The position numbers and the translations under genes were made by a program. Below are positions 15,643-16,359 of a DNA stretch of 16,359 bases, piece after piece (position 1 is the first letter of the stretch; each line of letters opens with the position of its first letter). The notes below the pieces were generated by a model. It was not told the origin of the DNA. It made no database searches and saw only the letters and a list, made by a program, of their open reading frames with translations. Source of the DNA: Botryococcus braunii (Eukaryota; Chlorophyta; Trebouxiophyceae); NCBI GenBank assembly GCA_002005505.1, contig MVGU01001958.1, forward strand, positions 1-16,359, given 5' to 3'.

Positions 15643-16359
15643 CGGACCATGCATGTACCGTGGCATCGCAAAAGCTGGGACGGTGACGGGGATGGGGTTC
15701 TGCAGGTCCTGCGCCGCAACTGTCAGAGCGAGCATGTGGAGTTTGAGATCCTGAGCAACCCCGAGTTCCTGGCCGAAGGGACCGCCATTGAAGACCTCAT
15801 GAAGCCCGATCGGGTGCCGCCCCCCCCCCCCACCCCCCCAACCACCTCACACTTCTCTACCCCAAACAGCAAAGGTCATGGGCGCATGGGCGTTTGCCCA
15901 TGTGACAGGGCATGTGAGCGCGTGAGAGGGCATCTGAGCGCACGAGAAGGCGAGGAAGCAGAGGGGGAACAGAGGGGGATCATCGGGGTGATAGGGGACC
16001 ATGGGGGATCATAGGGGATTGTACGGATCGTGCTTGGGGTTGTCAGCAAAGATGCCGGAGTGGAAGAGTATGGACGCTCGAGATGTTTCCGGGCTGGGGG
16101 TTCCTGGGAGCGTTTAGGGGAGGAGCCAGAATGAGAGGTGTGATGGAAACGGAGAGGGTCAAAGCAGGAAGGAGTGCAAGGGTGGGAAGTTGGGATGGGA
16201 GCGGAGGATCGATTTTACTTTCTGCATCAGGCATGCTTCCTCAAATCAATGCATCCCGCAAATGCTTGCATGGAAGGGTTCGGTTCCGTGTTTGAGGGTG
16301 CGGGAGTGAAGAGGCAGAGGTAAAGTAGGCCAGCAAGGCAGGGTGGGGCTGTACAGCTT
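13758..16359 (+). CDS. UGDH: UDP-glucose 6-dehydrogenase, N-terminal part, continues beyond the window
   Basis: Oxidises UDP-glucose to UDP-glucuronate with NAD+ in the cytosol, supplying precursors for cell-wall or matrix polysaccharides. Exons visible: 13758-13794 (MKIACIGAGYVG, the NAD-binding GxGxxG), 14016-14083 (PTMAVIAYKCPDITVVVVDI), 14571-14714 (ARIDAWNSEKLP, then YEPGLDDVVKACRNRNLFFS to EADIVFV), 14930-15092 (SVNTPTKTRGVGAGKAADLT, KIVVEKSTVPV) and 15706-15813 (VLRRNCQSEHVEFEILSNPE, FLAEGTAIEDLMKPDR). Junction phases are 1, 0, 2 and 0. Exon 3 needs two added bases: one at its acceptor (14570) and one at CC 14603-14604. As written it would hit a stop after 18 codons. Exon 4 has VPCPLPP where the family usually has ADVSKSD. 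The next expected segment, starting VLIGGR, and the catalytic cysteine are not in the window, so the 3' end here is the window edge. Identity is firm, and expression is uncertain only because of the frame breaks. Confidence 0.88.
15441..15640. repeat. Compound CT then CA microsatellite
   Basis: (CT)n with a 12-base C run near 15500, ending in CTCTCG at 15540, then (CA)n with two AACA breaks and one TACA break. It lies in intron 4 (15093-15705) of the UDP-glucose dehydrogenase gene, 65 bases before the acceptor. Confidence 0.95.
15814..16359. other. Start of UDP-glucose dehydrogenase intron 5
   Basis: Begins GTGCCG then a C-rich run. It contains a 20-bp near-duplicate pair at 15908-15947 (GGGCATGTGAGCGCGTGAGA and a variant) and a G-rich stretch of GGGGAT/GGGGGAT words at 15960-16020. 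None of the expected downstream protein was found in any frame, so the next exon lies beyond 16359. CTGTACAG at 16350-16357 looks like an acceptor, but only two bases follow. Confidence 0.5.

Overview
This is a nuclear DNA window from a eukaryote with intron-rich genes, most likely a green alga. A partial UDP-glucose 6-dehydrogenase gene of plant/algal type sits at the right end. The large transposase-like gene has a motif I associate with algal copies of the Tnp2/Plavaka (CACTA-related) group, and TGTAA, the usual green-algal poly(A) signal, follows several stop codons. A prasinophyte is a guess only. Introns and spacers are unusually rich in GA/CT and GT/CA microsatellites, homopolymers and minisatellites.

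Layout: (1) 114-2857, minus: a seven-exon gene for an unrecognised protein of about 413 aa (last two exons less certain). (2) 2858-3273: a divergent spacer with a CACGTG palindrome. (3) 3274-7430, plus: a five-exon transposase-like gene (about 1006 aa) with an N-terminal C2H2 zinc finger and Tnp2-like core. (4) 7431-7831: 3' flank with direct repeats and hairpins. (5) 7832-8837, minus: two exon-like coding segments of an unrecognised gene. (6) 9027-9626: an 11-unit minisatellite with G-tracts. (7) 9650-12183, plus: a five-exon gene for an unrecognised 415-aa protein, with large repeats in its last intron. (8) 12184-13757: repeat-rich spacer. (9) 13758 to the window edge, plus: the first five exons of UDP-glucose dehydrogenase, truncated by the window.

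Genes 1 and 3 are divergent across a 416-bp spacer and may belong to one mobile element, possibly with the unrecognised genes at 7832-8837 and 9650-12183. No terminal inverted repeats were found, so this is inference. UDP-glucose dehydrogenase is an ordinary host metabolic gene.

A recurring oddity is that otherwise convincing exons lose frame at six places. Each is repaired by one extra base, and nearly all lie next to a short homopolymer. Because the conserved UDP-glucose dehydrogenase gene is hit twice, under-called homopolymers in the assembly are the likeliest cause. Exon models were built by hand from splice-site sequence, phase agreement and protein-likeness. No transcript evidence or database search was available.
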